A program made the position numbers and the translations under genes. Below are positions 25,249-34,368 of a stretch of DNA of 64,000 bases, in pieces (position 1 is the stretch's first letter; the number at the start of each line of letters is the position of its first letter). The stretch is from DAIOEK01 sp964648485 (GTDB lineage Bacteria > Chloroflexota > Anaerolineae > Anaerolineales > Anaerolineaceae). Where the stretch lies: assembly GCA_964648485.1 (NCBI GenBank), contig CAZYOF010000011.1, forward strand, positions 1 to 64,000. Direction: 5' to 3'. The notes under the pieces were generated by a model. The model saw only the letters and a program-made list of their open reading frames with translations. It was not told where the DNA came from and searched no databases.

Positions 25249-27828
25249 ATGGCCGCATCCCGATGGAACCAAATTGCAAACGACCTGATTGAATGGATTG
25301 AAGAAGACCAAAAGACAATGGAAGAATATCTGATCCTTTCTGGACAGATCGCCGATAACCCGGTACCTCTCACTGAAGAGGCAAAACAGGATTCCCCGGA
25401 AGACGAACGTTTATCAAAACTGCCCGAAGAGTTACCCATCCTCCCCTTGCGTGGAGTGGTGGTATATCCCGAAACGACCGTACCACTCACCATCGGTCAA
25501 CCCCGCTCCATCCGTCTGGTGGATGATATCATTGCCGGAGACCGTTTGATTGGGCTCATTACCTCAAAAGATGCTGAAATCGAAAACCCCGGCCCGGAAG
25601 ACCTGTATCAAATTGGTACCATCGCCGTGGTCAATCGCCTTTTCCGTGCCCCCGATGGAACCATCCGCCTGCTCATGCAGGGGATTGCACGTTTCAAAAC
25701 AGTAGAATTTACCCAGGTTGAGCCTTTTCTCAAGGCAAAAATCAAGTTGTATCCTGAGAAAGCAGAGACCGGTTTGGAAGTGGAAGCTCTGGCGCGGAAC
25801 GCCCGCGATCAGTTTGAACATATCGCCGAAATGATTCCCTCAATACCCCGTGAACTGGTCGCCACGATTGCTTCCCTTGAAGACCCTTTGCAAACGGTGT
25901 ACTCTATCGCTAACTTCCAGCGGATGGATGTGGAAGAAGCTCAATCAATCCTCGAGATTGATTCTGCCACAGAAAAACTGCATAAACTGGTTGGAATTTT
26001 AGCGCGTGAAGGCGAAGTTCTCGAACTGGGTCAAAAGATCCAGAACGAAGCCCGCTCAGAAATTGAAAAGATGCAGCGCGAATACTTCCTGCGGGAACAA
26101 ATGAAAGCCATCCAGAAAGAACTGGGTGATACAGATGAGACACAAGCTGATGTAGAGGAATTTCGGAGAAAAATCGATCAGGCAGAAATGCCCGAAGAAG
26201 CCTTGAAGCAGGCTAACCGTGAATTGGAAAGATTATCTCGTCTGCCCACCGCCGCCGCTGAATATGGAGTAATTCGTACCTATCTCGATTGGCTGGTAAC
26301 ACTACCCTGGAAAACAGGTACAACCGACAATCTTGAAATTTCCCACGCACGCGATGTTCTTGAAGAAGATCACTACGGTCTCAAAGATATCAAAGAGCGT
26401 ATCCTTGAGTTTCTGGCTGTTCGCAAGCTCAGAAAAGAGCGTGCAGATGACATTTCGCGCGGTCAGACAAAAGACTATATTCGAAAAATGCGTGAAGGGG
26501 TCATCCTTTGCTTTGTGGGTCCGCCGGGAGTAGGTAAAACCTCCCTGGGACAATCTATTGCCCGTGCCATGGGTCGCAAGTTTATCCGCATATCTCTGGG
26601 TGGCGTTCGTGATGAAGCGGAAATCCGTGGTCACCGGCGAACTTATATCGGGGCAATGCCTGGCCGGATCATCCAGACCATCCGCAGGTCAGAGAGTCGA
26701 AATCCTATTTTCATGCTCGATGAAATCGACAAACTGAGCCATGATTTTCACGGTGATCCCGCCTCTGCTCTCCTGGAAGTACTCGATCCGGAGCAAAATT
26801 CAGAATTTCGTGATAATTACCTTGAAGTTGCCTTTGATCTTTCCCAGGTAATGTTTATCACGACTGCCAATTCCCTCGAAACAATTCCGGCTCCTTTAAT
26901 GGACAGGATGGAAATTATTCAACTCTCCGGGTACACCGAAGGGGAAAAATTGGCGATTGCCAAACAATACCTGATTCCTCGCCAGATCCGTGAGAATGGA
27001 TTAAAAGCAAAAGAAATCAGCTTCTCAGAAGATGGAATCCGGGAAATCATTCAATCTTACACACGCGAGGCGGGTGTTCGAAATCTTGAAAGAGAAATCG
27101 GAGCCATTTGTAGGAAATTCGTTACCCAGCTTGCCGAAGGTAAAAAGAAAAGTATCACAGTTAACCAGAGAGTTGTGAAAGAATTACTGGGAAAACCCAG
27201 TTATAAAGGCACCGAAGAAATTTTACTTCGAACAATGTTGCCTGGTGTGGCAACCGGACTGGCATGGACACCGGTTGGTGGTGATATTCTTTTTATCGAA
27301 GCTACCAAAATGGCAGGTGCGAAAGGTTTTCAGATGACTGGATCGCTGGGAAATGTCATGCAGGAATCAGCCAGAGCTGCCCTCTCGTATGTCAGATCGA
27401 AATCAAGCGAATACAAGATACCTGATGATTTCTTTGAAAAACATGACATCCACTTGCATGTTCCTGCCGGTGCGCAACCAAAAGATGGTCCGTCAGCCGG
27501 GGTTACGATGGCAACGGCTTTGATATCTCTTATAACCGGTCAGCAGGTTAACCCTGAAGTTGCCATGACGGGTGAAATTACCCTGCGTGGACAGGTTCTC
27601 CCGGTGGGAGGAATAAAAGAGAAAGTTCTGGCTGCCCATCGTGCTGGCATCAAAAAAGTGATCCTTCCCAGAAGGAATGAAATAGATTTGGATGATTTAC
27701 CGGCGGAAGTCAGAAATACGATAAAATTTATTCCTGCAGATAGCATGGATGATGTAATTAGAGCGGCATTGATAAAGAAAGCAAAACAACGCTCGATAAC
27801 AAAAACTTCAGGAAAGCCAAGCAAATAA
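25249..27828 (+). CDS. lon: ATP-dependent Lon protease
   Basis: AAA+ serine protease of 859 residues that degrades damaged and regulatory proteins. An N-terminal extension of about 60 residues precedes the usual Lon substrate-binding domain beginning at LPILPLRGVVVYPE. The Walker A motif is GPPGVGKTS (about 424-432). The catalytic dyad is S749 in KDGPSAG and K792 in GGIKEK. The extension makes it longer than usual enzymes (about 780-820). It is co-transcribed with hsp20 and the next receiver gene. Confidence 0.97.
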   Translation: MAASRWNQIANDLIEWIEEDQKTMEEYLILSGQIADNPVPLTEEAKQDSPEDERLSKLPEELPILPLRGVVVYPETTVPLTIGQPRSIRLVDDIIAGDRLIGLITSKDAEIENPGPEDLYQIGTIAVVNRLFRAPDGTIRLLMQGIARFKTVEFTQVEPFLKAKIKLYPEKAETGLEVEALARNARDQFEHIAEMIPSIPRELVATIASLEDPLQTVYSIANFQRMDVEEAQSILEIDSATEKLHKLVGILAREGEVLELGQKIQNEARSEIEKMQREYFLREQMKAIQKELGDTDETQADVEEFRRKIDQAEMPEEALKQANRELERLSRLPTAAAEYGVIRTYLDWLVTLPWKTGTTDNLEISHARDVLEEDHYGLKDIKERILEFLAVRKLRKERADDISRGQTKDYIRKMREGVILCFVGPPGVGKTSLGQSIARAMGRKFIRISLGGVRDEAEIRGHRRTYIGAMPGRIIQTIRRSESRNPIFMLDEIDKLSHDFHGDPASALLEVLDPEQNSEFRDNYLEVAFDLSQVMFITTANSLETIPAPLMDRMEIIQLSGYTEGEKLAIAKQYLIPRQIRENGLKAKEISFSEDGIREIIQSYTREAGVRNLEREIGAICRKFVTQLAEGKKKSITVNQRVVKELLGKPSYKGTEEILLRTMLPGVATGLAWTPVGGDILFIEATKMAGAKGFQMTGSLGNVMQESARAALSYVRSKSSEYKIPDDFFEKHDIHLHVPAGAQPKDGPSAGVTMATALISLITGQQVNPEVAMTGEITLRGQVLPVGGIKEKVLAAHRAGIKKVILPRRNEIDLDDLPAEVRNTIKFIPADSMDDVIRAALIKKAKQRSITKTSGKPSK

Positions 27829-27831
27829 ATC

Positions 27832-28203
27832 ATGAAAAATACGCATGTTTTCATTATTGAAGATGATAAAACGATGATTGGATTGCTCAAAACCCTTCTG
27901 GAGATGGAAGGCTGTAAAGTAACATCTTATGTCCACCCATCAGAGGTGCCAATCACCGAAGTGATCAGGCAGATCTCACCTAACCTTATTCTGATGGATG
28001 TGAACCTGCGGGATGCGGATGGTATGGAAATCCTTCAAAAAATGCGTGCAGATGATTCCTTTTCTGGAATTCGCATCATCATGTCTTCAGGATCAGATTA
28101 TAAAGACCTATGCCTGCGCCTCGGCGCGGATGATTTCTTGATGAAACCATATATGCCGGACGACTTGATAAAAATGATAAAAAAGGTGCTATCTCTCGAA
28201 TAG
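27832..28203 (+). CDS. Single-domain response regulator
   Basis: Receiver-only protein of 123 residues. It has the acidic pocket in IIEDD, the phosphoacceptor aspartate in LILMDVNL (about residue 53), and a conserved lysine in MKPYMPDD. It starts three bases after the lon stop, so it is read from the lon transcript. No kinase is adjacent. The switch threonine position holds serine (MSSGSD), which is allowed in receivers. Confidence 0.9.
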   Translation: MKNTHVFIIEDDKTMIGLLKTLLEMEGCKVTSYVHPSEVPITEVIRQISPNLILMDVNLRDADGMEILQKMRADDSFSGIRIIMSSGSDYKDLCLRLGADDFLMKPYMPDDLIKMIKKVLSLE

Positions 28204-28221
28204 CAGAATGAGGAGAACAGA

Positions 28222-29967
28222 TTGGGGAAAAAACAAAACAATCTGCATTGGTACAACGTTGATCTGCATATCCATACCCCTGCATCCGTGGATTTTCAAC
28301 AGGAGGCTGTGACATACCTGGATATTCTGCAACGTGCGGAAGCGCGTGGTGTGGATATCCTTGCCTTCACAGACCACAACACCATTGCCGGATACCGAAA
28401 AATGATGGAAGAAATCGAGCAGCTGACCCTGCTTGAAAAGCTAAATCGCTTGATGCCTGATGAACGGGCAAAGCTAAATGAATATCGCAGATTATTGCTT
28501 GCAATAAAACTTTTACCGGGTTTTGAATTTACAGCCACTTTTGGATTTCACATTATTGGGATTTTCTCTCCCTCTACCCCCCTGCGAGATATTGAGCATT
28601 TACTTCTGAATCTTAACATTCCTTCAGAACATCTGGATGAAGGATCAGCAACGGTTGGGGCGACAAGCGATGTATTAACTGCCTACCGGATGATCAAAGA
28701 AATGGGTGGAATTACTATTGCAGCGCATGCCAATTCTGCAAACGGCGTGGCTATGAAAGGATTCTCCTTCGGCGGACAGACCCGTATCGCCTATACGCAA
28801 GATCCAAATTTGGATGCCCTCGAAGTTACCGATCTGGAACTCAAAGGCGGGCGCTCAACAGCTGCTTTCTTTAATGGCACAAAACCTGAGTACCCCCGCC
28901 GGATGCACTGTATTCAAGGTTCCGACTGCCACCGCTTGATCATCGATCCTGTCCGAAAAAAGAATTTGGGCGTTGGCGATCGAACCACTGAGTTTCTCCT
29001 TCCTGAACCTACCTTTGAAGCCATCCGTGATCTCTTTAGCCATAACGACTACGCCCGTACCAGACCACGCCGGTTGAAGGAAGAACCCGCGTACGATTTT
29101 ATCCAGGCAGCGCTGGAAGAAGGATCGAACATTATCCAGGAATTTCATGAGAGTATGGAAGTCCGCGGCGGAAAGCTCTATGCATTAATTTCTGATATCT
29201 GTGCTTTTGCCAACACAAATGGCGGAACCATTTATGTGGGGCTGGGTCCAGATCCTAAAAAACTTCCCTCGGGTATCAAAGACACCGACCTGGCAACCTC
29301 GCAATTGGAAAAAGAACTAACCAACCGCCTGAGTCCGCCTATTCATTGTACCTATGAGGTGAATGAATATCGCGGAAAGAAAATCTTACGTGTGCTTGTC
29401 CCGCGGGGTGATGATCCCCCATATGCCCTCGATGAAAACAAAATCTACATTCGTGATGAAGCAGAAACCGGTTTGGCTGTCCGCGATGAAATCGTAAACC
29501 TTGTTCTCAGATCGCAAAAAAGCTCAGTCCTTCCTGGTCATCCCGAAATACCCTCAGAAGATGAACCAGAGGATCAAGCAGAAAATTACCTCGCAGAGCC
29601 TAAACCATCTACCCCCACCGCGAACCCACGGACGGGTGTTGAGATTATCAACGTTGAAGAACGCAGCGGAACCCGTTACTACACCATGCGTGACCTGCGT
29701 AATGGAAACATTGTAAAAAATGTAACTCATTCCTCTGCCCGGCGTTTATGGCATTACGCCATAAAGCGTTACGACGAAATGGAAGCCATGGGAGACAAAC
29801 TGCAGGTACAATGGCAGGGCGATTACGGGTTGCTGCATAAATACAAACAGGGTCAGATGAATGTATATGACCTGGTGCAGCGGGTTCAGGAGAAATTTAG
29901 GTTCTATTTTGGGGTGACATCCAATGGGATTCATGGAGCGTGGAAAACCCTGACCGGCGAAGATTAA
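28222..29967 (+). CDS. PHP-domain phosphoesterase fused to an AlbA_2 (Schlafen-like) domain
   Basis: Two-domain protein of 581 residues. The N-terminal PHP domain (about 8-280) has the metal motifs DLHIHTPASVD, FTDHNTI, a HAN triad and GSDCHR, so it is probably an active phosphoesterase or nuclease. Residues about 305-435 resemble AlbA_2/Schlafen ATP-binding domains (ISDICAFANTNGGTIYVGL). The C-terminal 110 residues have no clear match. The start is TTG at 28222, supported by AGGAG six bases upstream. Substrate unknown; such proteins are often linked to nucleic acids. Confidence 0.85.
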   Translation: MGKKQNNLHWYNVDLHIHTPASVDFQQEAVTYLDILQRAEARGVDILAFTDHNTIAGYRKMMEEIEQLTLLEKLNRLMPDERAKLNEYRRLLLAIKLLPGFEFTATFGFHIIGIFSPSTPLRDIEHLLLNLNIPSEHLDEGSATVGATSDVLTAYRMIKEMGGITIAAHANSANGVAMKGFSFGGQTRIAYTQDPNLDALEVTDLELKGGRSTAAFFNGTKPEYPRRMHCIQGSDCHRLIIDPVRKKNLGVGDRTTEFLLPEPTFEAIRDLFSHNDYARTRPRRLKEEPAYDFIQAALEEGSNIIQEFHESMEVRGGKLYALISDICAFANTNGGTIYVGLGPDPKKLPSGIKDTDLATSQLEKELTNRLSPPIHCTYEVNEYRGKKILRVLVPRGDDPPYALDENKIYIRDEAETGLAVRDEIVNLVLRSQKSSVLPGHPEIPSEDEPEDQAENYLAEPKPSTPTANPRTGVEIINVEERSGTRYYTMRDLRNGNIVKNVTHSSARRLWHYAIKRYDEMEAMGDKLQVQWQGDYGLLHKYKQGQMNVYDLVQRVQEKFRFYFGVTSNGIHGAWKTLTGED

Positions 29968-29969
29968 GT

Positions 29970-30407
29970 ATGGCAGAGCACCAGCATTTCAGTATTCGTG
30001 AATTCAAATACCCGCAAGACTACGCAGCGGCTGCGAATTTATGGCATACCGCACAAGGCGGTGTTAAGTTTAGTCAATCTGATACAGAAACAGAAATCCA
30101 GAAAAAACTCACCCGCGATCCAGACCTTTTTTTGGTTGCTGAAGTGGATGGGAAAGTAATTGGTACTATCATAGGTGGCTTCGATGGTCGTAGAGCAATG
30201 GTTTATCATCTGGCTGTCGCACCTCAAAATCGGGGAAGTGGGATTGGCGAAGCTTTAATGCAGGAAGTGGAAAAGCGAATTTGGGAAAAAGGTGCATTAA
30301 AAATATACCTGATGATCAATAATGATCACCCTGAATTACTTGATTATTATCAAAAGCTCGGTTGGCAGAAAATGTCGGTGTTTGTTTCTGCCAAAGAAAA
30401 GGAGTGA
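29970..30407 (+). CDS. GNAT family N-acetyltransferase
   Basis: Acetyl-CoA-dependent transferase of 145 residues. Motif A is clear in VYHLAVAPQNRGSGIGEALM, with the Q/RxxGxG/A loop, and motif B ends in YYQKLGWQKM. The pattern resembles RimI/YpeA-like enzymes; the acceptor is unknown. The ATG at 29970, just after the PHP gene stop, is preferred over an in-frame start inside that gene. It is followed after two bases by the MogA-like gene. Confidence 0.9.
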   Translation: MAEHQHFSIREFKYPQDYAAAANLWHTAQGGVKFSQSDTETEIQKKLTRDPDLFLVAEVDGKVIGTIIGGFDGRRAMVYHLAVAPQNRGSGIGEALMQEVEKRIWEKGALKIYLMINNDHPELLDYYQKLGWQKMSVFVSAKEKE

Positions 30408-30409
30408 GA

Positions 30410-30910
30410 ATGCTCCGCTTTGCTGTGTTAACTATCTCTGATAGATCCTATGCCGGTGTTCGCGAAGATAAATCTGGACCGGCGCTTTGTGAAATGATCA
30501 AACAATCAGGTAACCAGGTGGTTGCCACCGCGCTCGTACCTGATGAACATGACCAAATTGTAGAGAATCTCACGCAATGGGCAGATCTCGATATCTCTGA
30601 TGTAATATTAACTACCGGTGGGACTGGTTTCACCCAGCGGGATATTACCCCCGAAGCAACCTTACAGGTGGTAGATCGTCAGGCGCCAGGTTTGGCAGAA
30701 GCCATGCGTTGGAAAAGCCTGCAAATCACTCCGCATGCCATGTTATCTCGCGCAATTGCTGGAATAAGGAAACAAACCATTATTATAAATTTGCCGGGTA
30801 GCCCGAAAGCAGCAACAGAAAATCTGGCTTCTATTCAGGAAGTCCTTCCTCATGCGGTTGAATTACTGCGTGAAAAAGACATGCCCGACACCCATCATCA
30901 AGTTAAATAG
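30410..30910 (+). CDS. MogA/MoaB-family molybdopterin adenylyltransferase
   Basis: Molybdenum-cofactor biosynthesis protein of 166 residues that activates molybdopterin with ATP before metal insertion. The MoCF-domain motif TTGGTGFTQRDITPEAT (about 65-81) and the LPGSPKA segment (about 125-131) are present. AAAGGAGTG supports the ATG at 30410. It fits with the molybdenum hydroxylase genes 15 kb upstream, which need this cofactor. MogA and MoaB cannot be told apart with certainty. Confidence 0.9.
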   Translation: MLRFAVLTISDRSYAGVREDKSGPALCEMIKQSGNQVVATALVPDEHDQIVENLTQWADLDISDVILTTGGTGFTQRDITPEATLQVVDRQAPGLAEAMRWKSLQITPHAMLSRAIAGIRKQTIIINLPGSPKAATENLASIQEVLPHAVELLREKDMPDTHHQVK

Positions 30911-30938
30911 AAAAACCTGTCTCATTTCAGAACTGCAC

Positions 30939-30967
30939 TTGCCAGTGCCCTGCAGGCAGGATATAAT
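30939..30967 (+). promoter_or_regulatory. Promoter of the EF-P gene
   Basis: TTGCCA (30939-30944) and consensus TATAAT (30962-30967) are exactly 17 bases apart, 40 bases before the start codon. Confidence 0.8.
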
Positions 30968-31007
30968 CACCCCTTGGATAAATTTTTGAACGAGGAAGAA
31001 AAGAAAC

Positions 31008-31565
31008 ATGATTGATGTAAATGATTTACGCAAAGGGACAACCTTCATACTGGATAATACCCTTTATAAAGTATTGGACTATTCACATAACAAATCCGGA
31101 CGCGGGAACGCGTCCATCCGAATCAAAGCGCGTAACATCCGAACCGGCACAACACTGGAAAAAACCTTCCAATCTGGTGACCGTGTACAGGATATCCGTC
31201 TGGATTTCCACAATGTCCAGTACCTTTATGCTGATGGTGATCAATACATTTTTATGGATATGGAAACCTTTGAACAGCCTGGTATTCCCTCCAGAGTGAT
31301 CGGCGATGCAGCCGGGTATCTTAAAGAAGGAATGGAAGTCAAACTTACATTTTATGAAAATGAACCAATTGATATTGATTTGCCAACATCAGTAGATCTG
31401 AAAGTGGTGGAAGCAGAAAATGCAGTGAAAGGGGATACTGCCACTGGTGTTACCAAGAAAGTGAAAACTGAAACAGGTCTGGAAGTGAGCACACCTTACT
31501 TTGTCGTTGAAGGTGACACCATTCGTGTGGATACCCGTAATGGTGCATATGTCACGAGGGTATAA
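31008..31565 (+). CDS. efp: Translation elongation factor P
   Basis: EF-P, 185 residues, rescues ribosomes stalled at polyproline. All three beta-barrel domains are present, and the C-terminal signature VDLKVVEAENAVKGDT is clear. The functional loop tip reads NKSGRGNAS, with R32 where many bacteria carry a modified lysine. That resembles the arginine tip of rhamnosylated EF-Ps, but the spacing of the glycine is unusual. A strong promoter and a terminator make it a single-gene unit. Confidence 0.96.
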   Translation: MIDVNDLRKGTTFILDNTLYKVLDYSHNKSGRGNASIRIKARNIRTGTTLEKTFQSGDRVQDIRLDFHNVQYLYADGDQYIFMDMETFEQPGIPSRVIGDAAGYLKEGMEVKLTFYENEPIDIDLPTSVDLKVVEAENAVKGDTATGVTKKVKTETGLEVSTPYFVVEGDTIRVDTRNGAYVTRV

Positions 31566-31602
31566 TTTTTTAAAGAATAGCTAGTTTTCCTCCATAAAGT
31601 AC

Positions 31603-31630
31603 AACCACGGCAGGAAAGCCGTGGTTTTGA
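31603..31630 (+). terminator. Terminator of the EF-P gene
   Basis: Stem AACCACGGC (31603-31611)/GCCGTGGTT (31618-31626) has a six-base loop followed by TTGATT. Confidence 0.85.
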
Positions 31631-31650
31631 TTATATAAATGAGGTTACCC

Positions 31651-32340
31651 ATGCAAACGAAGAATCTCTTAATCGATCTCGATGATACCTTGTTGGAAAA
31701 TAACATGGATACCTTTGCTCCAGGTTATTACAACCTTCTGAGTAAATCCCTGGCTGAATTTTGCCCGCCTGATCGACTTTTCCCAGCATTAATGGCTGGG
31801 ACAAAAGCCATGATGCTGAATACTGACCCTTCGAAAACATTAGAAACTGCTTTTGACGAGATCTTCTACCCCCAAATCGGAATTAATAAACCGGATATTG
31901 CACCAAAAATCCTCAGCTTTTATGAAAATGAGTTCAATTTATTACAAAATCTAACAAAACCCATACCTGAAGCGAAATCTCTCGTAGAAAAAGCACTCAA
32001 TAATGGATACCAAATTGTGATTGCGACAAATCCATTGTTTCCCCAAATCGCAATTGATCAACGCTTAATGTGGGCTGGGTTACCTGCACATCAATACCCT
32101 TTCAAGCTGGTAACATCGTACGAACACATGCACTTCTGTAAACCTAATCCGAAATATTACCTGGAAATTTTATCCAGGCTATCATTTCGCGCTGAAGATT
32201 GCATGATGGTTGGAAATGATCTGGAAGCAGATATTAAACCCGCCATCCAAGCCGGTCTCAAGGCTTTTCATCTTGCCGATTCACATCATGCCAACGAATA
32301 CATTACCGGTTCATTGAATGATCTAATTAGCCTTTTATGA
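31651..32340 (+). CDS. HAD-superfamily hydrolase
   Basis: Phosphatase-like protein of 229 residues. The nucleophile motif is LIDLDDTLL (about 7-15), and motifs II-IV are ATNPLF, the lysine in CKPNPKYY and GNDLEADI. A mainly helical cap lies between motifs I and II. The substrate is unknown. GAGG six bases ahead favours the ATG at 31651 over the in-frame ATG at 31639, in which that site would be buried. Confidence 0.9.
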   Translation: MQTKNLLIDLDDTLLENNMDTFAPGYYNLLSKSLAEFCPPDRLFPALMAGTKAMMLNTDPSKTLETAFDEIFYPQIGINKPDIAPKILSFYENEFNLLQNLTKPIPEAKSLVEKALNNGYQIVIATNPLFPQIAIDQRLMWAGLPAHQYPFKLVTSYEHMHFCKPNPKYYLEILSRLSFRAEDCMMVGNDLEADIKPAIQAGLKAFHLADSHHANEYITGSLNDLISLL

Positions 32341-32347
32341 AGTCCTC

Positions 32348-32369
32348 TATAAGAAATGTATAAGAAATG
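32348..32369. repeat. 11-bp tandem direct repeat upstream of ftsH
   Basis: TATAAGAAATG occurs twice back to back (32348-32358 and 32359-32369), right after the HAD gene stop and about 45 bases upstream of a TATAAT (32413-32418) that could serve ftsH. The matching -35 (CTGGTT) is weak. It may be an activator site or chance. Confidence 0.4.
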
Positions 32370-32461
32370 TCTAGAACATTACAGGTTCTCTGGTTTATAT
32401 ATCAGGGATTGGTATAATCAATTCAAAATTCCAAAGTGGAAATGAATTCCCGGAGGTATGA

Positions 32462-34327
32462 GTGAATTCTCGGAATCAATCATATATAGTTTACTTGTTA
32501 CTCTTCATAGCGATCATCGCCATGGTCTTTACCCAGTTCCGTCAAGCATCTACCGGAACGGATACGCTCACCATTAATCAGGTAGCAGCGGATATCCAAA
32601 CTGGTCTGGTTAAAAGAATCAGTGTGGATGAAGACCGTTTAACGGTGGTTTACGCCGAAACTGAAAAGAAATCTAATAAAGAACCTGGTGAAACCCTTGT
32701 AAAACAGTTGATGGATCTGGGAGTAACATCCAGCCAGCTGACTGCAGACAAAATTAAAATCGAAATCAAACCGCCGAACGCCTGGTTAGGCATCCTCACA
32801 ATCATGGGATATGTTTTGCCATTCCTGCTTCTGGGCGGTGTGTTGTGGTTCATTTTCCGCCAGGCACAGGGCAGTAATAATGCTGCGATGTCATTTGGCA
32901 AATCTCGTGCCCGTATGTTCAGTGGGGATCAACCATCCGTAACATTTGCAGATGTCGCCGGGGTAGAAGAAGCCAAAGATGAGTTGAAAGAGGTGGTGGA
33001 GTTTCTCCGCGAACCGCAAAAATTTATTTCTCTGGGTGCGCGGATTCCTAAAGGTGTTTTGCTGGTAGGTCCTCCCGGAACTGGTAAAACCCTGCTGGCG
33101 AAAGCAGTATCCGGAGAAGCAGGTGTTCCTTTCTTCTCGATCTCTGGTTCAGAATTTGTTGAAATGTTCGTAGGTGTCGGCGCCAGCCGGGTACGCGATC
33201 TTTTTGAACAGGCGAAACGTCACTCACCTTGTATCGTATTCGTGGATGAAATCGATGCAGTCGGTCGCCAGCGTGGTGCGGGTCTGGGTGGAAGTCACGA
33301 CGAACGGGAACAGACCCTTAACCAGATGTTGGTGGAAATGGATGGGTTTGACACGGATACAAATGTCATTCTGATGGCTGCGACCAACCGCCCTGACATT
33401 CTCGATCCTGCCTTACTCCGCCCTGGACGGTTTGACCGCCGCGTGGTTCTCGATCGCCCTGATGTACGTGGACGTGAAGCTATCCTGAAAGTCCATGTAA
33501 AAGGAAAACCGCTTGCCCCGAATGTGGATCTAAATCTTTTAGCCCGTGCAACCCCCGGTTTTGTGGGCGCTGACCTTGAAAATCTGGTAAATGAAGCTGC
33601 AATTCTGGCTGCCCGCGGGAATAAAAAAGTGATCAATCAACCTGATTTTGAAGAAGCGATTGAACGCGTGATTGCCGGACCTGAACGCAAGAGCCGCCTG
33701 ATTAGTGAAGAAGAAAAGAAGATCGTAGCCTACCATGAGGCAGGTCATGCCGTAATCATGAATGCTATACCTGAAGCCAATCCGGTTCAAAAAGTATCCA
33801 TAATCGCGCGTGGAATGATGGGCGGTTACACACTTTCTCTCCCTGAAGAAGACCGTACCCTCATGTCTCGCAAGAAGATGCAGGCAGACCTGGTCGGATT
33901 ACTTGGTGGGCGTGTAGCTGAAGAACTCGTTTTTGATGACATCACCTCAGGTGCATCGAATGACATTGAACGGGTCACCCAACTTGCCCGTCAAATGGTT
34001 ACCCGATTGGGCATGAGCGATGAGCTGGGTCCTATGGTATATGGTCAAAAAGAGGAGTTGATCTTCTTGGGTCGTGAAATTTCTGAACAGCGTGACTACT
34101 CTGAGGCGGTTGCCCAGAAAATTGATGCTGAAGTTCGTCGGGTGGTGGATGGAGCATACAGGCAGGCAAAAGAGCTGCTCACCACCTACCGTAAAGAATT
34201 AGACTCAGTAGCCGAAAAGCTTCTTGAAGTGGAAACACTATCAAGGAACGAATTCGAAAAGATTTTCCCGCCCCCTGTACCGAAACGCAGTGGTACGCCC
34301 ATACTGGCAAATGGAGATAATACCTAG
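32462..34327 (+). CDS. ftsH: ATP-dependent zinc metalloprotease FtsH
   Basis: Membrane-bound AAA+ protease of 621 residues. It has an N-terminal transmembrane helix (about 8-25), a periplasmic-type domain, a second helix (about 104-126), Walker A GPPGTGKT (about 203-210), the SRH region, and zinc site H425-E-A-G-H429. The start is GTG at 32462 with GGAGG six bases upstream; a nearby ATG at 32458 is in another frame. It ends in a strong terminator shared with the convergent acyl-CoA synthetase gene. Confidence 0.97.
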   Translation: MNSRNQSYIVYLLLFIAIIAMVFTQFRQASTGTDTLTINQVAADIQTGLVKRISVDEDRLTVVYAETEKKSNKEPGETLVKQLMDLGVTSSQLTADKIKIEIKPPNAWLGILTIMGYVLPFLLLGGVLWFIFRQAQGSNNAAMSFGKSRARMFSGDQPSVTFADVAGVEEAKDELKEVVEFLREPQKFISLGARIPKGVLLVGPPGTGKTLLAKAVSGEAGVPFFSISGSEFVEMFVGVGASRVRDLFEQAKRHSPCIVFVDEIDAVGRQRGAGLGGSHDEREQTLNQMLVEMDGFDTDTNVILMAATNRPDILDPALLRPGRFDRRVVLDRPDVRGREAILKVHVKGKPLAPNVDLNLLARATPGFVGADLENLVNEAAILAARGNKKVINQPDFEEAIERVIAGPERKSRLISEEEKKIVAYHEAGHAVIMNAIPEANPVQKVSIIARGMMGGYTLSLPEEDRTLMSRKKMQADLVGLLGGRVAEELVFDDITSGASNDIERVTQLARQMVTRLGMSDELGPMVYGQKEELIFLGREISEQRDYSEAVAQKIDAEVRRVVDGAYRQAKELLTTYRKELDSVAEKLLEVETLSRNEFEKIFPPPVPKRSGTPILANGDNT

Positions 34328-34334
34328 TAAGCAT

Positions 34335-34368
34335 GAAGCTGTCTTGGATCAAGACAGCTTCTTTTTTT
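34335..34368. terminator. Terminator between ftsH and acyl-CoA synthetase genes
   Basis: A 12-bp perfect stem GAAGCTGTCTTG (34335-34346)/CAAGACAGCTTC (34350-34361) has a three-base loop followed by seven T (34362-34368). It overlaps the end of the minus-strand gene. Confidence 0.92.
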
